From NCBI RefSeq assembly GCF_027924525.1, contig NZ_AP027040.1:1302001-1366000 (forward strand): a DNA stretch of 64,000 nt. Reading direction: 5' to 3'. This DNA comes from Aurantimicrobium sp. INA4. GTDB taxonomy: Bacteria > Actinomycetota > Actinomycetes > Actinomycetales > Microbacteriaceae. The position numbers and the translations under genes are program-made. The notes beneath the pieces were generated by a model, which worked only from the letters and a program-made list of their open reading frames with translations, ran no database searches and had not been told where the DNA came from. Positions 1 through 8,591 of this stretch are shown piece after piece (position 1 is the stretch's first letter; each line of letters starts with the position of its first letter).

Positions 1-777
1 GGCAATCTTTTTGAGCGTGGGCCAAATCTTGTCTACGGCTGGTCCACGCTTGGCGTGGTCGTCCCACACCTCAGCGAGCGCAATGATGCCTGCGTGTAGC
101 TCAGGCTGGGTCTTTGCCAGTTCTTCCAACAGCACAGAGGCCTTGGTGATGAACATGCCCGCGTTCCACAGGTAGTCCCCGCTGTTGACGTACTCCTCAG
201 CGGTGTGGGCGTTGGGCTTTTCTACGAAGGAATCCACTTTCAGCGCTGATGGAGCACCCTCGAGCTCAGTTTCTTCCGTTGCGTGGATATAGCCAAAACC
301 AATGGCGGGCTCGGTAGGGACGATGCCGATAGTAGCGATGTAGCCGGCGCGGGCTGCTTCAACAGCCTCGGCAACGGCCATGTTGAAGAATCGTGTTCCC
401 TTGATGACGTGGTCGGCAGCGAACGATCCGATGATGACGCCGGGTTCACGCTTTTCCAAAATGGCTGCTGCTAAACCGATAGCGGCAGAGGAGTCACGGG
501 GCTCACTTTCGAGCACCACGTTGAGATCGGCTAGTTCTGGAAGCTGTTCTTCGACAGCTGCGCGGTGGGCACGACCGGTAACAACCATGACGCGCTGTTC
601 CCCGGCAAGTGGAGTCAAACGATCCCATGTGTCTTTGAGCAAAGAGCTACCTGAACCTGTGAGGTCATGCAGGAACTTGGGCGCATCTGCCCTAGAGAGT
701 GGCCACAGGCGCGAACCTATTCCACCGGCCGGAATAACCGCGTAGAAGTCGCTCAGTGGGGTCGATAGTCGTGCCAT
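1..777 (-). CDS. manC: Mannose-1-phosphate guanylyltransferase, 3' end outside window
   Basis: Makes GDP-mannose from mannose-1-phosphate and GTP for cell-envelope glycans and lipoglycans. The reverse-strand reading frame is open from the ATG at 777 to the window edge (259 residues seen, about 70 % of the family length). The nucleotidyltransferase signature is near the N-terminus (AVIPAGGIGSRLWPLSR, residues about 13-29), followed by ADAPKFL. Later conserved blocks are VVTGRAH, IGSFAADHVI, GYIHATEE, VEKP and NAGMF. The start is not preceded by a ribosome site, but TAGTCT lies six bases upstream, the leaderless layout seen repeatedly in this window. It is divergent from sdhC with about 60 bases between. 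The family assignment is firm; the name manC (rather than manB in some actinobacteria) is a convention. Confidence 0.93.
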   Translation of the reverse strand, partial: MARLSTPLSDFYAVIPAGGIGSRLWPLSRADAPKFLHDLTGSGSSLLKDTWDRLTPLAGEQRVMVVTGRAHRAAVEEQLPELADLNVVLESEPRDSSAAIGLAAAILEKREPGVIIGSFAADHVIKGTRFFNMAVAEAVEAARAGYIATIGIVPTEPAIGFGYIHATEETELEGAPSALKVDSFVEKPNAHTAEEYVNSGDYLWNAGMFITKASVLLEELAKTQPELHAGIIALAEVWDDHAKRGPAVDKIWPTLKKIA

Positions 778-783
778 GAGACC

Positions 784-789
784 AGACTA
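784..789 (-). promoter_or_regulatory. -10 element (TAGTCT) of a leaderless promoter for manC
   Basis: TAGTCT lies six bases upstream of the ATG at 777 on the minus strand, and no ribosome site is present. This is the TANNNT-N6/7-start layout of leaderless actinobacterial promoters. The inferred transcript starts at or next to the start codon. Confidence 0.55.
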
Positions 790-820
790 TCGGGCGTAAA
801 GTTATGAGCAGTTATTGCCC

Positions 821-838
821 ACAACCAAGGAGGGTTGT
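821..838 (+). promoter_or_regulatory. sdhC ribosome binding site inside a small hairpin
   Basis: ACAACC (821-826) and GGTTGT (833-838) are perfect inverted repeats whose six-base loop is AAGGAG, the Shine-Dalgarno core. The AAGGAGGG run ends six bases before GTG 841, so it selects that GTG. It abuts the upstream TTG at 835, too close to serve it. Confidence 0.5.
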
Positions 839-840
839 TC

Positions 841-1254
841 GTGTCTACGATCTCGGCACCACGCTCTGAAAAAATGCCCCGCCCAGGTGGCACGCTGTAC
901 CGCGGCTACACCGGCATGTGGTCTTGGGTTTTGCACCGAATTACCGGTGTTGCCATCTTCTTCTTCTTGCTCGTCCACATCCTGGACACTGCACTTGTCC
1001 GCGTGAGCCCTGAGGCTTACAACGCTGTGATGAGCACCTATAAGAACCCCCTCATGGGTCTAGGCGAAGCAGTTCTCGTGGGAGCTATCGTCTTCCACGC
1101 TCTGAACGGTTTGCGCATCATCTTGGTGGACTTCTGGAGCAAGGGCGTCAAGTACCAGCGCTACATGTTCTGGGGAGTCATTGGTGTGTGGGTGGTTCTC
1201 ATGGCTGGATTCTTGCCACGCCACCTCATGAACGTCTTTAGCGAAGGGCACTAA
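841..1254 (+). CDS. sdhC: Succinate dehydrogenase cytochrome b556 subunit
   Basis: Membrane anchor subunit of succinate dehydrogenase (complex II), which binds heme b and quinone and passes electrons from succinate to the quinone pool. The 137-residue protein has the SdhC family start RPGGTLYRGYTGMWSWVLHR followed by three hydrophobic segments. A His in LVHILD and another in VFHALNGLR are candidate heme ligands. The start is GTG 841, set by AAGGAGGG six bases upstream; an in-frame TTG at 835 is too close to that site. It is the first gene of sdhCDAB, with two bases before sdhD. Length and order are normal for actinobacteria. Confidence 0.95.
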   Translation: MSTISAPRSEKMPRPGGTLYRGYTGMWSWVLHRITGVAIFFFLLVHILDTALVRVSPEAYNAVMSTYKNPLMGLGEAVLVGAIVFHALNGLRIILVDFWSKGVKYQRYMFWGVIGVWVVLMAGFLPRHLMNVFSEGH

Positions 1255-1256
1255 TC

Positions 1257-1709
1257 ATGACGACTATTGCTGAACCTCGTTCTCCTTACGCACGCTCTCC
1301 CCGCTCTGGCACCAACTGGGAAAAGTGGGGCTGGGTCTACATGCGCGCCTCGGGCGTGATTCTTGTTGTCCTCATCTTTGGTCACCTGTTTGTCAACCTC
1401 ATGGTTGGTGAAGGTGTCAAGGCCATTGACTTTGCTTTCGTCGCTGGAAAGTGGGCCACCCCCTTCTGGCAGTGGTGGGACCTAGCCATGCTGTGGCTTG
1501 CACTGATTCACGGTGCAAACGGTATGCGCACAATTGTCAATGACTACTCAAGCTCGGTGCGCTTGGGCAAGATTCTCCGCGGAGCAATCTATGCCTCTGC
1601 CGTCATTCTCATCATTTTGGGCACGCTGGTGATCTTCACCTTCGATCCTTGCCCTTCGGTCAGTCCAGATCAGCTCGACTTGCTGCCCTCGTTCTGCCCA
1701 CCCCAGTAA
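1257..1709 (+). CDS. sdhD: Succinate dehydrogenase hydrophobic membrane anchor
   Basis: Second membrane anchor of complex II. The 150-residue protein has a polar N-terminus and three membrane segments (about residues 33-53, 75-95 and 107-130). Conserved features are WEKWGWVYMRASGVILVVL and a histidine in LALIHGANGMRTIV, near where SdhD proteins bind heme and quinone. The ATG at 1257 follows the sdhC stop by two bases, so translation is probably coupled. A 35-base gap with a CGGAG site precedes sdhA. Confidence 0.94.
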   Translation: MTTIAEPRSPYARSPRSGTNWEKWGWVYMRASGVILVVLIFGHLFVNLMVGEGVKAIDFAFVAGKWATPFWQWWDLAMLWLALIHGANGMRTIVNDYSSSVRLGKILRGAIYASAVILIILGTLVIFTFDPCPSVSPDQLDLLPSFCPPQ

Positions 1710-1744
1710 TTCTTTAGATCACACCTACATACGGAGTTTCACTC

Positions 1745-3559
1745 GTGGCAACTAAGAGCAACGACACATACGAAGAAACCAAACTCATCGATGGCGTCTA
1801 CTACCACCAGCACGATGTTGTCATCGTGGGTGCTGGTGGTGCCGGTATGCGTGCGGCGATCGAGGCAGGCCCCAACGCTCGCACCGCCGTGATCAGCAAG
1901 CTCTACCCCACCCGTTCGCACACTGGTGCTGCACAGGGCGGTATGGCTGCAGCGCTGGCGAACGTGGAAGAGGACAGCTGGGAATGGCACACCTTCGACA
2001 CCGTCAAGGGTGGCGACTACCTGGTTGACCAAGATGCTGCAGAGATTCTTGCCAAAGAAGCTATTGACGCGGTTATCGACCTCGAAAACATGGGTCTTCC
2101 CTTCAACCGCACACCCGATGGCAAGATCGATCAGCGTCGTTTCGGTGGCCACACTCGTGACCACGGTAAGGCTCCTGTGCGTCGCTCCTGCTACGCAGCA
2201 GACCGCACCGGTCACATGATTTTGCAGACCCTTTTCCAGAACTGCGTCAAGCTCGGCATCGAATTCTTCAACGAGTTCTATGTTCTTGACCTGGTCATGA
2301 CCAAGGTCAAGGGCAAGCAGGTTCCTGCCGGTGTCGTTGCTTATGAACTGGCAACTGGTGACCTGCACGTGTTCCAAGGCAAGTCCATCGTCTTTGCCAC
2401 TGGTGGTTTCGGAAAGATCTACAAGACCACCTCGAACGCTCACACCCTCACCGGCGATGGCGTTGGCATCATTTGGCGCAAGGGTATTCCGCTCGAGGAC
2501 ATGGAGTTCTTCCAGTTCCACCCCACCGGCCTCGCTGGCCTGGGCATCCTCTTGACTGAGGGTGCTCGTGGTGAAGGTGCCATCTTGCGTAACGCATCTG
2601 GTGAGCGCTTCATGGAGCGTTACGCTCCCACCATCAAAGACCTCGCTCCTCGTGACATCGTCTCGCGTTGCATGGTTCAGGAAGTGGCTGAAGGACGCGG
2701 CGCTGGCCCCAACAAGGACTATGTTCTCCTGGACTGCACCCACCTGGGTGCTGAGGTTCTCGAAACCAAGCTTCCAGACATCACCGAGTTTGCTCGCACC
2801 TACCTGGGTGTCGACCCCGTTGTTGAGCCCGTGCCCGTGATGCCAACAGCTCACTACGCCATGGGTGGTATCCCCACCAACATCAAGGCAGAGGTACTCT
2901 CCGACAACGACACTGTTATTCCTGGCCTCTACGCAGCCGGTGAATGTGCCTGTGTTTCTGTTCACGGATCAAACCGTTTGGGAACTAACTCCCTGCTCGA
3001 TATCAACGTCTTCGGAAAGCGCGCTGGAAAGTACGCCGTCGAATACGCCAAGAAGGCAGACTTTGTTCCACTTCCTAAGGACCCTGCAGGTCCTGTGCGC
3101 GAGATGATCGAAAGCATCCGCAACGCCAATGGCACTCAGCGTGTTCCTGCACTGCGTAAAGAGCTGCAGGAAGAGATGGACAAGAACGCTCAGGTATTCC
3201 GCACCGAAGACTCACTCAAGTCGGTCACCAAGACCATTGAGAAGCTACGCGAGGAATACAAGAACATTTCCATCCACGACAAGGGCAAGCGTTACAACAC
3301 CGACCTACTCGAAGCTGTTGAGCTGGGCTTCCTGCTCGATCTGGCCGAGGTCGTTGTCTACTCCGCTCGTAATCGTAAGGAAAGCCGCGGTGGCCACATG
3401 CGCGACGACTTCCCGAACCGCGACGACAAGAAGTTCATGAAGCACACCATGGCGTACCTCACCGGTGACGCCACCAGTGACGACGCTGGCGATCACATCA
3501 AGCTTGATTGGAAGCCTGTTGTTATCACCAACTACCAGCCCATGGAAAGGAAGTACTAA
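1745..3559 (+). CDS. sdhA: Succinate dehydrogenase flavoprotein subunit
   Basis: Catalytic subunit that oxidises succinate to fumarate with covalently bound FAD. In 604 residues it shows the FAD-binding start [18 protein letters not shown] (about 25-42) and the flavin-attachment region SHTGAAQGG, where His is the usual covalent site. The substrate-site block is [17 protein letters not shown] and the capping-domain motif is FHPTGL. Late in the protein are YAMGGIPTN and [13 protein letters not shown]. The start is GTG 1745 with ACGGAG eight bases upstream. Length is normal. It is followed within three bases by sdhB. Confidence 0.97.
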   Translation: MATKSNDTYEETKLIDGVYYHQHDVVIVGAGGAGMRAAIEAGPNARTAVISKLYPTRSHTGAAQGGMAAALANVEEDSWEWHTFDTVKGGDYLVDQDAAEILAKEAIDAVIDLENMGLPFNRTPDGKIDQRRFGGHTRDHGKAPVRRSCYAADRTGHMILQTLFQNCVKLGIEFFNEFYVLDLVMTKVKGKQVPAGVVAYELATGDLHVFQGKSIVFATGGFGKIYKTTSNAHTLTGDGVGIIWRKGIPLEDMEFFQFHPTGLAGLGILLTEGARGEGAILRNASGERFMERYAPTIKDLAPRDIVSRCMVQEVAEGRGAGPNKDYVLLDCTHLGAEVLETKLPDITEFARTYLGVDPVVEPVPVMPTAHYAMGGIPTNIKAEVLSDNDTVIPGLYAAGECACVSVHGSNRLGTNSLLDINVFGKRAGKYAVEYAKKADFVPLPKDPAGPVREMIESIRNANGTQRVPALRKELQEEMDKNAQVFRTEDSLKSVTKTIEKLREEYKNISIHDKGKRYNTDLLEAVELGFLLDLAEVVVYSARNRKESRGGHMRDDFPNRDDKKFMKHTMAYLTGDATSDDAGDHIKLDWKPVVITNYQPMERKY

Positions 3560-3561
3560 GA

Positions 3562-4317
3562 ATGGCTACCGCAGTCGCAACACAGGCAGCAGTACCCGAG
3601 GTACAGGCCTTCAACATCACCCTGATTATTCGTCGCTTCCTTCCCGAAGTAGATGAAGAGGCTCGTTGGGAATCCTTCGACGTAGAGGTCTACTCAACTG
3701 ACCGTATCCTTGATGCTCTTCACAAGATCAAGTGGGATCAGGATGGTTCGCTCTCTTTCCGTCGTTCCTGTGCTCACGGTATTTGTGGCTCTGATGCAAT
3801 GCGTATCAACGGACGCAACCGTCTTGCCTGCAAGACCTTGATCAAAGACCTGGACATTACCCAGCCCATCTACGTTGAAGCCATCAAGGGCCTGCCCCTC
3901 GAGAAGGACCTCATCGTTGACATGGAGCCATTCTTCGCTGCATACCGCGAAGTTAAGCCCTTCCTCATCTCTAACACCACCCCTGAGGCTGGTAAGGAAC
4001 GTCGCCAGAGCATTGAAGACCGCGAGCGCTTCGATGACACCACGAAGTGCATCTTGTGTGCAGCTTGCACCACAAGCTGCCCCGTGTTCTGGACTGACGG
4101 TCAGTACTTTGGTCCTGCCGCCATCGTGAATGCACACCGCTTCATCTTTGACTCTCGTGATGATGCTGCCGAGGTTCGCCTCGACATTCTCAACGACAAA
4201 GAGGGCGTGTGGCGTTGCCGCACCACCTTCAACTGCACCGATGCATGCCCTCGTGGCATTCAGGTTACGCAGGCGATTGCGGATGTCAAGCAGGCAGTAT
4301 TGCGTGGACGTCCTTAG
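3562..4317 (+). CDS. sdhB: Succinate dehydrogenase iron-sulfur subunit
   Basis: Carries electrons from the flavin to the quinone site through three Fe-S clusters. The 251 residues show the [2Fe-2S] ligands in RRSCAHGICGSDAM plus a later Cys in LACKTL. The [4Fe-4S] ligands are in CILCAACTTSCPV, and the [3Fe-4S] ligands are in CRTTFNCTDACPRGI with the shared final Cys. The ATG at 3562, with GGAAAGGAAG just upstream, is preferred. The frame remains open 54 bases further back, but that would overlap sdhA and add no family sequence. It ends the sdh operon; no strong terminator is visible before the next gene. Confidence 0.96.
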   Translation: MATAVATQAAVPEVQAFNITLIIRRFLPEVDEEARWESFDVEVYSTDRILDALHKIKWDQDGSLSFRRSCAHGICGSDAMRINGRNRLACKTLIKDLDITQPIYVEAIKGLPLEKDLIVDMEPFFAAYREVKPFLISNTTPEAGKERRQSIEDRERFDDTTKCILCAACTTSCPVFWTDGQYFGPAAIVNAHRFIFDSRDDAAEVRLDILNDKEGVWRCRTTFNCTDACPRGIQVTQAIADVKQAVLRGRP

Positions 4318-4403
4318 GGCGTAAAGCATCTTCACGGTAGGGAAAAACCCTCTTTATCGTGCAATAATCAGGAGCTTTGTTTCCTTCTTGATTGGCATAC
4401 CTC

Positions 4404-5888
4404 ATGCGCAAAATCCTTGCAGCGCTGCTTTCTGTGTTTCTGCTGGTTTTCATTACCACCCCTGCCCAGGCGGTTTCTGGCACCTGGTCTAACCCAGTAG
4501 TTGTTTCACCTACTCCCTTTGGAAATAGTGTTCAAGTTGGGCTAGACATCGCCCCTGATGGGAACGGGAATCTTTTCTCAGTTTGGAACCAAACAGACGG
4601 CAGTTTCCAACGAGTATGGATTAGCAAATCCTCTAATCATGGGACTTCGTGGTCAACTCCCACTGCGATTTCTCCTGCTAATCAAAATTCAACCCAAGCA
4701 GTAATTACTATCGATAAAGCAAACACAATTTACGTTGCTTGGTACAGCACCAATGGGTCATTTGACAAGATTCAAACCAGTAAATCCAGTAATGCTGGTG
4801 CATCTTGGAGCACTCCTATTGATCTTTCTTCCAACGCGGATCTCAACAGAAGGCCTGTAATTGCTAGTCATGGAACGGGCACAGTTACTGTTGCTTGGCG
4901 AACGATTGATAATGGAGTAAGCAGCGACATTCTTTCTAGCACAACAACAAATTCGGGTGCTTCGTGGTCTTCTGAAGTGGCTGCATCAACAAGTGGAAAC
5001 TCAATTTATAATCAAAACCCATCCTTGAACTACAGTCCAACAGGTGTGGCATTTCTTTCTTGGGTTCAAGAAGACGCATCCCAAAATGTTTTTGCTCAAA
5101 TTTCATCTAAGAGTGGAAACACATGGTCAAACCCAACAACTTTCACAGGGCAAGGAACAGCTTCGACACCTTCCGTGGCATTTGGCGCATCCAATACAGT
5201 TACTGCATCGTGGGCCTATGCGGACGGAGTTGATGTAAGGGTTCTAACAAAAAGTTCAACCGATAACGGAGCTTCCTGGTCTGCTCCTCGTACTGTTGCC
5301 ATAGCAAATATATTATTGTGTGACTGCTCCGCCCAGGTTGTTTCAACTCCCACAGGCGTATCAACTATCGTCTACAGTTTCGGTGAAGTTGTTGAATCGA
5401 GCACATCACATGACAACGGAGTGTCGTGGTCTACCCCAACACTTGTTTCAGACCAGTCCAGCCAAGACATATTTGATTTCGACGTTGTGATGGATACAAA
5501 TGGCAATATTGCTGCTACTTGGAGTGAATACAGTGTTGGATCTCAGGTTAACTTTGTTAGTGTAAACACCTCTGAAGATAACGGAATTACATGGGATGTT
5601 CCTGACATATTGTCAGACCCAAACCTCACCTTCAGCGCAGATAACCCAAGAATTGCTGTCGACTCGGCCGGATATCTCATTGTGAATTTTGTTCAACAAA
5701 TTTCTGCTACACCCCATTTGGTTATCCAAAGCTCAAACGTATTCTGGGCGACTCCAAATACACCAAGTCCCGATAATGGCGGGGGGTCTGAACTCGCCAG
5801 AACAGGTAGTGATTTCACTCTTTACTTCGCAGGAATAATGACAATCCTTTTAGGCATTGGACTTATTCAACTTCGACGCAAAGCATGA
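4404..5888 (+). CDS. Secreted Asp-box (BNR) repeat protein with LARTG sorting signal
   Basis: Function not recognised. The 494-residue protein starts with a clear signal peptide (RK, then a hydrophobic core, cut near AQA). Seven Asp-box-like repeats follow: SNHGTSWSTP, SNAGASWSTP, TNSGASWSSE, SKSGNTWSNP, DNGASWSAP, DNGVSWSTP and DNGITWDVP, spaced about 45-65 residues apart. This spacing is typical of a sialidase-type beta-propeller. The C-terminus is a sortase signal: LARTG, a hydrophobic segment, then RRKA, the LAxTG form recognised by class E sortases. Sialidase catalytic residues were not identified, so an adhesin or glycan-binding role is as likely as an enzyme. The gene is visibly more AT-rich than its neighbours. 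The start ATG 4404 is chosen from the signal peptide; the nearest ribosome-like site (about 4371) is far away. Confidence 0.8.
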   Translation: MRKILAALLSVFLLVFITTPAQAVSGTWSNPVVVSPTPFGNSVQVGLDIAPDGNGNLFSVWNQTDGSFQRVWISKSSNHGTSWSTPTAISPANQNSTQAVITIDKANTIYVAWYSTNGSFDKIQTSKSSNAGASWSTPIDLSSNADLNRRPVIASHGTGTVTVAWRTIDNGVSSDILSSTTTNSGASWSSEVAASTSGNSIYNQNPSLNYSPTGVAFLSWVQEDASQNVFAQISSKSGNTWSNPTTFTGQGTASTPSVAFGASNTVTASWAYADGVDVRVLTKSSTDNGASWSAPRTVAIANILLCDCSAQVVSTPTGVSTIVYSFGEVVESSTSHDNGVSWSTPTLVSDQSSQDIFDFDVVMDTNGNIAATWSEYSVGSQVNFVSVNTSEDNGITWDVPDILSDPNLTFSADNPRIAVDSAGYLIVNFVQQISATPHLVIQSSNVFWATPNTPSPDNGGGSELARTGSDFTLYFAGIMTILLGIGLIQLRRKA

Positions 5889-5891
5889 CAA

Positions 5892-5925
5892 AAAAGACCC
5901 GGCTTTTTCCAAAGCCGGGTCTTTT
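5892..5925. terminator. Bidirectional terminator between the surface protein gene and ptsI
   Basis: A perfect 15-base stem (5892-5906 with 5911-5925) with a TTCC loop. The stem has A-runs on one side and T-runs on the other, so it can terminate both converging genes. Confidence 0.93.
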
Positions 5926-5958
5926 GTATTTCTGCAGGTCGTCTCCCCTGCAGAAGCT

Positions 5959-7602
5959 TTATTCGCTGCCGAGCTTGCGTGCTTGTGCTGCTGTTCGACC
6001 ATTCAGTGCTCGAGTCGCACGCGCCTGAGCTTCTTCTAAGGTCACCGTCAACAGCGCAGCACGAACATCAGCAAGTGCAGCTGGAGTCATGCTCAAGGTG
6101 GTGACACCCAAACCAACAAGCACGATGGCCAGGTTGGGATCTGCTGCTGCTTCGCCACAGACGCCAACAGGTTTGCCCGTTTCTTTGCCGGCGTCACCGA
6201 GCTGCTTGATTAATCGAAGCACTGCAGGGTGCCATGGGTCTTGGTAGGAACCTACCGAGCCGAGCATGCGGTCAGCTGCCATGGTGTACTGCGTGAGGTC
6301 ATTAGTACCAATGCTGACGAAGTCTGCAGACTCCAAGACCTGGTCAGCGACCAAGGCTAAGGAAGGAACTTCAGCCATCACACCTGGAACACGCAGTCCC
6401 AGTTCACGGCACAGCCCAACGAAGTAGTCGGTCTCCTCCGCATCGGCAACCATGGGTGCCATGACCCACAAATCTGCTTCTGTTTTGTTTTGAGCGTTGA
6501 CCAATGCAGTGAGTTGATCGCGAAGAATGTTCTCTTTCACACGCAGGGCACGAAGACCACGAAGTCCCAGTGCTGGGTTTTCTTCTTTGTCTGCGTTGAG
6601 GAATGCCAAGGGCTTATCTGCTCCAGCATCCAGTGCACGAACAACAACCTTCTTGCCCGGGAATGCTTCAAGAAGTTCAGTGTATTGGGCTTCCTGTTCG
6701 GCAACGGTAGGTGCAGTTTGAGAATCAAGGAAGAGGAACTCTGTGCGGAACAGGCCAACACCTTCAGCACCTAGAGCAATTGCTCCAGCTGCTTCTTTGG
6801 GAGAGCCCAAGTTAGCCAGCAGTGGAACCTTGTGTCCATCCTTGAGGGCTCCATCAGTAATGGGAGCGTTAGATGCCTCCAGCCATTCGGCACGCTTGAT
6901 TAATGCCGCCTCAACTTCTGCCTGGCTCACACCCGCAGTGATGGTGGAGGTTCCCGCATTGACGACAACGAGAGTGTCGTCAGAAAGTTCTTCAGCGCCG
7001 GCGCCCACACCCACGATGGCGGGAATAGATTTTGCTCGAGCAAGGATGGCGGTGTGCGAGGTGGGACCACCATCACGCGTGACGAGGGCATACACCTTGG
7101 TGAAGTCCAGCAGTGCTGTGTCGGCAGGGGCGAGGTCATGAGCGACAAGAATGAAAGGCTCGTCGGATTCGGGAACACCCGGTGCTGGAACTCCACGCAG
7201 CGAGGCAATCACACGTTGAGCCACATCAGCTAAGTCAGCAGCGCGTTCTCCCATGTAGCCGCCCATGCTTTCGAGCATTTTCTGGAATGAAGAGAACGCA
7301 TCGAAAACGGCACGTTCTGCGGTTTTGCCCGATTCGATCCGCTTGGCAATATCTTTTGCCAATGCTGGGTCGCCCGCCATCAATGCTTGGGCGTCAAGAA
7401 CATCCTTGGCTTCGCCACCGGCTTTGACGCCCCGCTCACGCAACCACTGTCCTACTTCAGCAAGAGAGTGTTGTGCGGCGGCAATTTCTGTTTCAGCATC
7501 TGCGGTGCGCTGGATATCAGCTGGCTCTGCCAATGGCTCGGGCATCCGTTTGATGGGGCCTGCGGCAATGCCGCGTCCGACGCCAATTCCGGTGAGCTCC
7601 AT
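5959..7602 (-). CDS. ptsI: Phosphoenolpyruvate-protein phosphotransferase (enzyme I)
   Basis: First enzyme of the sugar phosphotransferase system; it takes phosphate from PEP and passes it to HPr. In 547 residues (slightly short of the usual 560-575) the swivel domain carries the active-site block GGPTSHTAILAR with the phosphorylated His. Downstream are GVGLFRTEFLF, the PEP-binding MAPMVADAEE and GTNDLTQYTMAADR. The catalytic Cys is in GVCGEAAADP near the C-terminus. An AGGAG site precedes the ATG at 7602. It is divergent from the fructose operon across a 227-base control region rich in inverted repeats. Its partner HPr is encoded at the end of that operon. Confidence 0.96.
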   Translation of the reverse strand: MELTGIGVGRGIAAGPIKRMPEPLAEPADIQRTADAETEIAAAQHSLAEVGQWLRERGVKAGGEAKDVLDAQALMAGDPALAKDIAKRIESGKTAERAVFDAFSSFQKMLESMGGYMGERAADLADVAQRVIASLRGVPAPGVPESDEPFILVAHDLAPADTALLDFTKVYALVTRDGGPTSHTAILARAKSIPAIVGVGAGAEELSDDTLVVVNAGTSTITAGVSQAEVEAALIKRAEWLEASNAPITDGALKDGHKVPLLANLGSPKEAAGAIALGAEGVGLFRTEFLFLDSQTAPTVAEQEAQYTELLEAFPGKKVVVRALDAGADKPLAFLNADKEENPALGLRGLRALRVKENILRDQLTALVNAQNKTEADLWVMAPMVADAEETDYFVGLCRELGLRVPGVMAEVPSLALVADQVLESADFVSIGTNDLTQYTMAADRMLGSVGSYQDPWHPAVLRLIKQLGDAGKETGKPVGVCGEAAADPNLAIVLVGLGVTTLSMTPAALADVRAALLTVTLEEAQARATRALNGRTAAQARKLGSE

Positions 7603-7829
7603 TGCTGCTCCTACTGATCAAGAGGGATAAAGACCTTAGTTGTCACCCTCAAGCATTAAGGATAACGAGGCACGTCGTGCCAAATAATGTGGGCGGCCCA
7701 CACAAAAACGGGCACAAACACAACGATACCCCCGTTTTAGGTTGACAAACAAGTGGAATCGGGAGTAAAAAAAGATAAACAAACATTTCTGTTGGTTTTC
7801 TGACAGAAATATCACGACGACGGAGTCCC
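7603..7829. promoter_or_regulatory. Divergent control region ptsI / fruR with four inverted repeats
   Basis: Four perfect inverted repeats are visible. GGCACG-T-CGTGCC is at 7669-7681 and TGTGGGC-G-GCCCACA at 7688-7702, their centres 20 bases apart. AAAACGGG and CCCGTTTT are at 7705-7712 and 7731-7738. ATTTCTGT and ACAGAAAT are at 7785-7792 and 7803-7810. TTGACA at 7742-7747 is a candidate -35 for the fru operon with a weak TAAAAA about 18 bases on. The last repeat lies 20 bases before the fruR start and is the best operator candidate for the DeoR-family product. Confidence 0.6.
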
Positions 7830-8591
7830 ATGTACGCACCTGAACGCCACCAGGCCATTTTGGCCAAGGCGCGTCACGCAGGTCGTGTGGAAGTCCGCAC
7901 TCTCGCGGAAGAACTCGATGTCACTCCAGAAACTATTCGTCGTGATCTCACTGTCCTAGAACGACGTGGCCTCTTGCACCGTGCACACGGTGGGGCTATC
8001 CCCGTCGACCGCCTCAGTGTTGAACCTGACGTTACCTATCGCGAAGGTGTTCTCTCCGCAGAGAAAGAACGCATTGCGCGGATGGCTCTCTCTGAGGTTC
8101 CCGCAGGCGGATCCATCATCCTGGACGCCGGAACAACTACAGCACGCCTTGCTGCATTATTGCCCCAAGACATTGAGCTCACAGTTGTTACCAACTCCAT
8201 CCCCATTGCTGCTGTTCTGGCCACCCGCCCCAACATTCAGCTTCATCTCCTTGGCGGACACGTCCGCCCCATCACGTTGGCCATGGTGGGCTCCTGGCCT
8301 GAAGACGCTTTGAAGTCCCTCTCCGTTGATGTTGCTTTCTTAGGCATCAATGGCCTCACCCCAGAACGCGGACTCACCACTCCTGATTTGGAAGAAGCCC
8401 GCATCAAGAGTGCATTCGTCGATGCAGCGCGACGCACCGTCGTGCTTGCTGACCACACCAAGTTTGGCCGCGAAGACTTTGGTCATGTTGCACCAATGAG
8501 TCGTATTGACACGGTCATCACCGATAGCGACATCGACCACGAGCACTTGCTTGAAATTGAGATGTCCGGCCCTGATGTGGTGGTGGCATGA
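7830..8591 (+). CDS. fruR: DeoR-family transcriptional regulator of the fructose operon
   Basis: Sugar-phosphate responsive DNA-binding regulator. The 253 residues have the DeoR helix-turn-helix at the N-terminus (ERHQAILAKARHAGRVEV, then VTPETIRRDLTVLERRG, followed by HGGAI). The effector-binding domain carries ILDAGTTTARLA, VVTNSIPIA, LLGGHVRP, FLGINGL and VLADHTKFGRE. The ATG at 7830 has CGGAG five bases upstream. Its stop overlaps the fruK start (ATGA), so it is the first gene of the fructose operon. It probably controls that operon and perhaps divergent ptsI, with fructose-1-phosphate as the likely effector. The symbol is assigned by context. Confidence 0.88.
   Translation: MYAPERHQAILAKARHAGRVEVRTLAEELDVTPETIRRDLTVLERRGLLHRAHGGAIPVDRLSVEPDVTYREGVLSAEKERIARMALSEVPAGGSIILDAGTTTARLAALLPQDIELTVVTNSIPIAAVLATRPNIQLHLLGGHVRPITLAMVGSWPEDALKSLSVDVAFLGINGLTPERGLTTPDLEEARIKSAFVDAARRTVVLADHTKFGREDFGHVAPMSRIDTVITDSDIDHEHLLEIEMSGPDVVVA

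Noticed and set aside
1739..2965. Long open frame (about 408 codons) antisense to sdhA
   Set aside because: It lies entirely opposite a certain sdhA, has no family sequence or ribosome site, and reflects the codon bias of sdhA.
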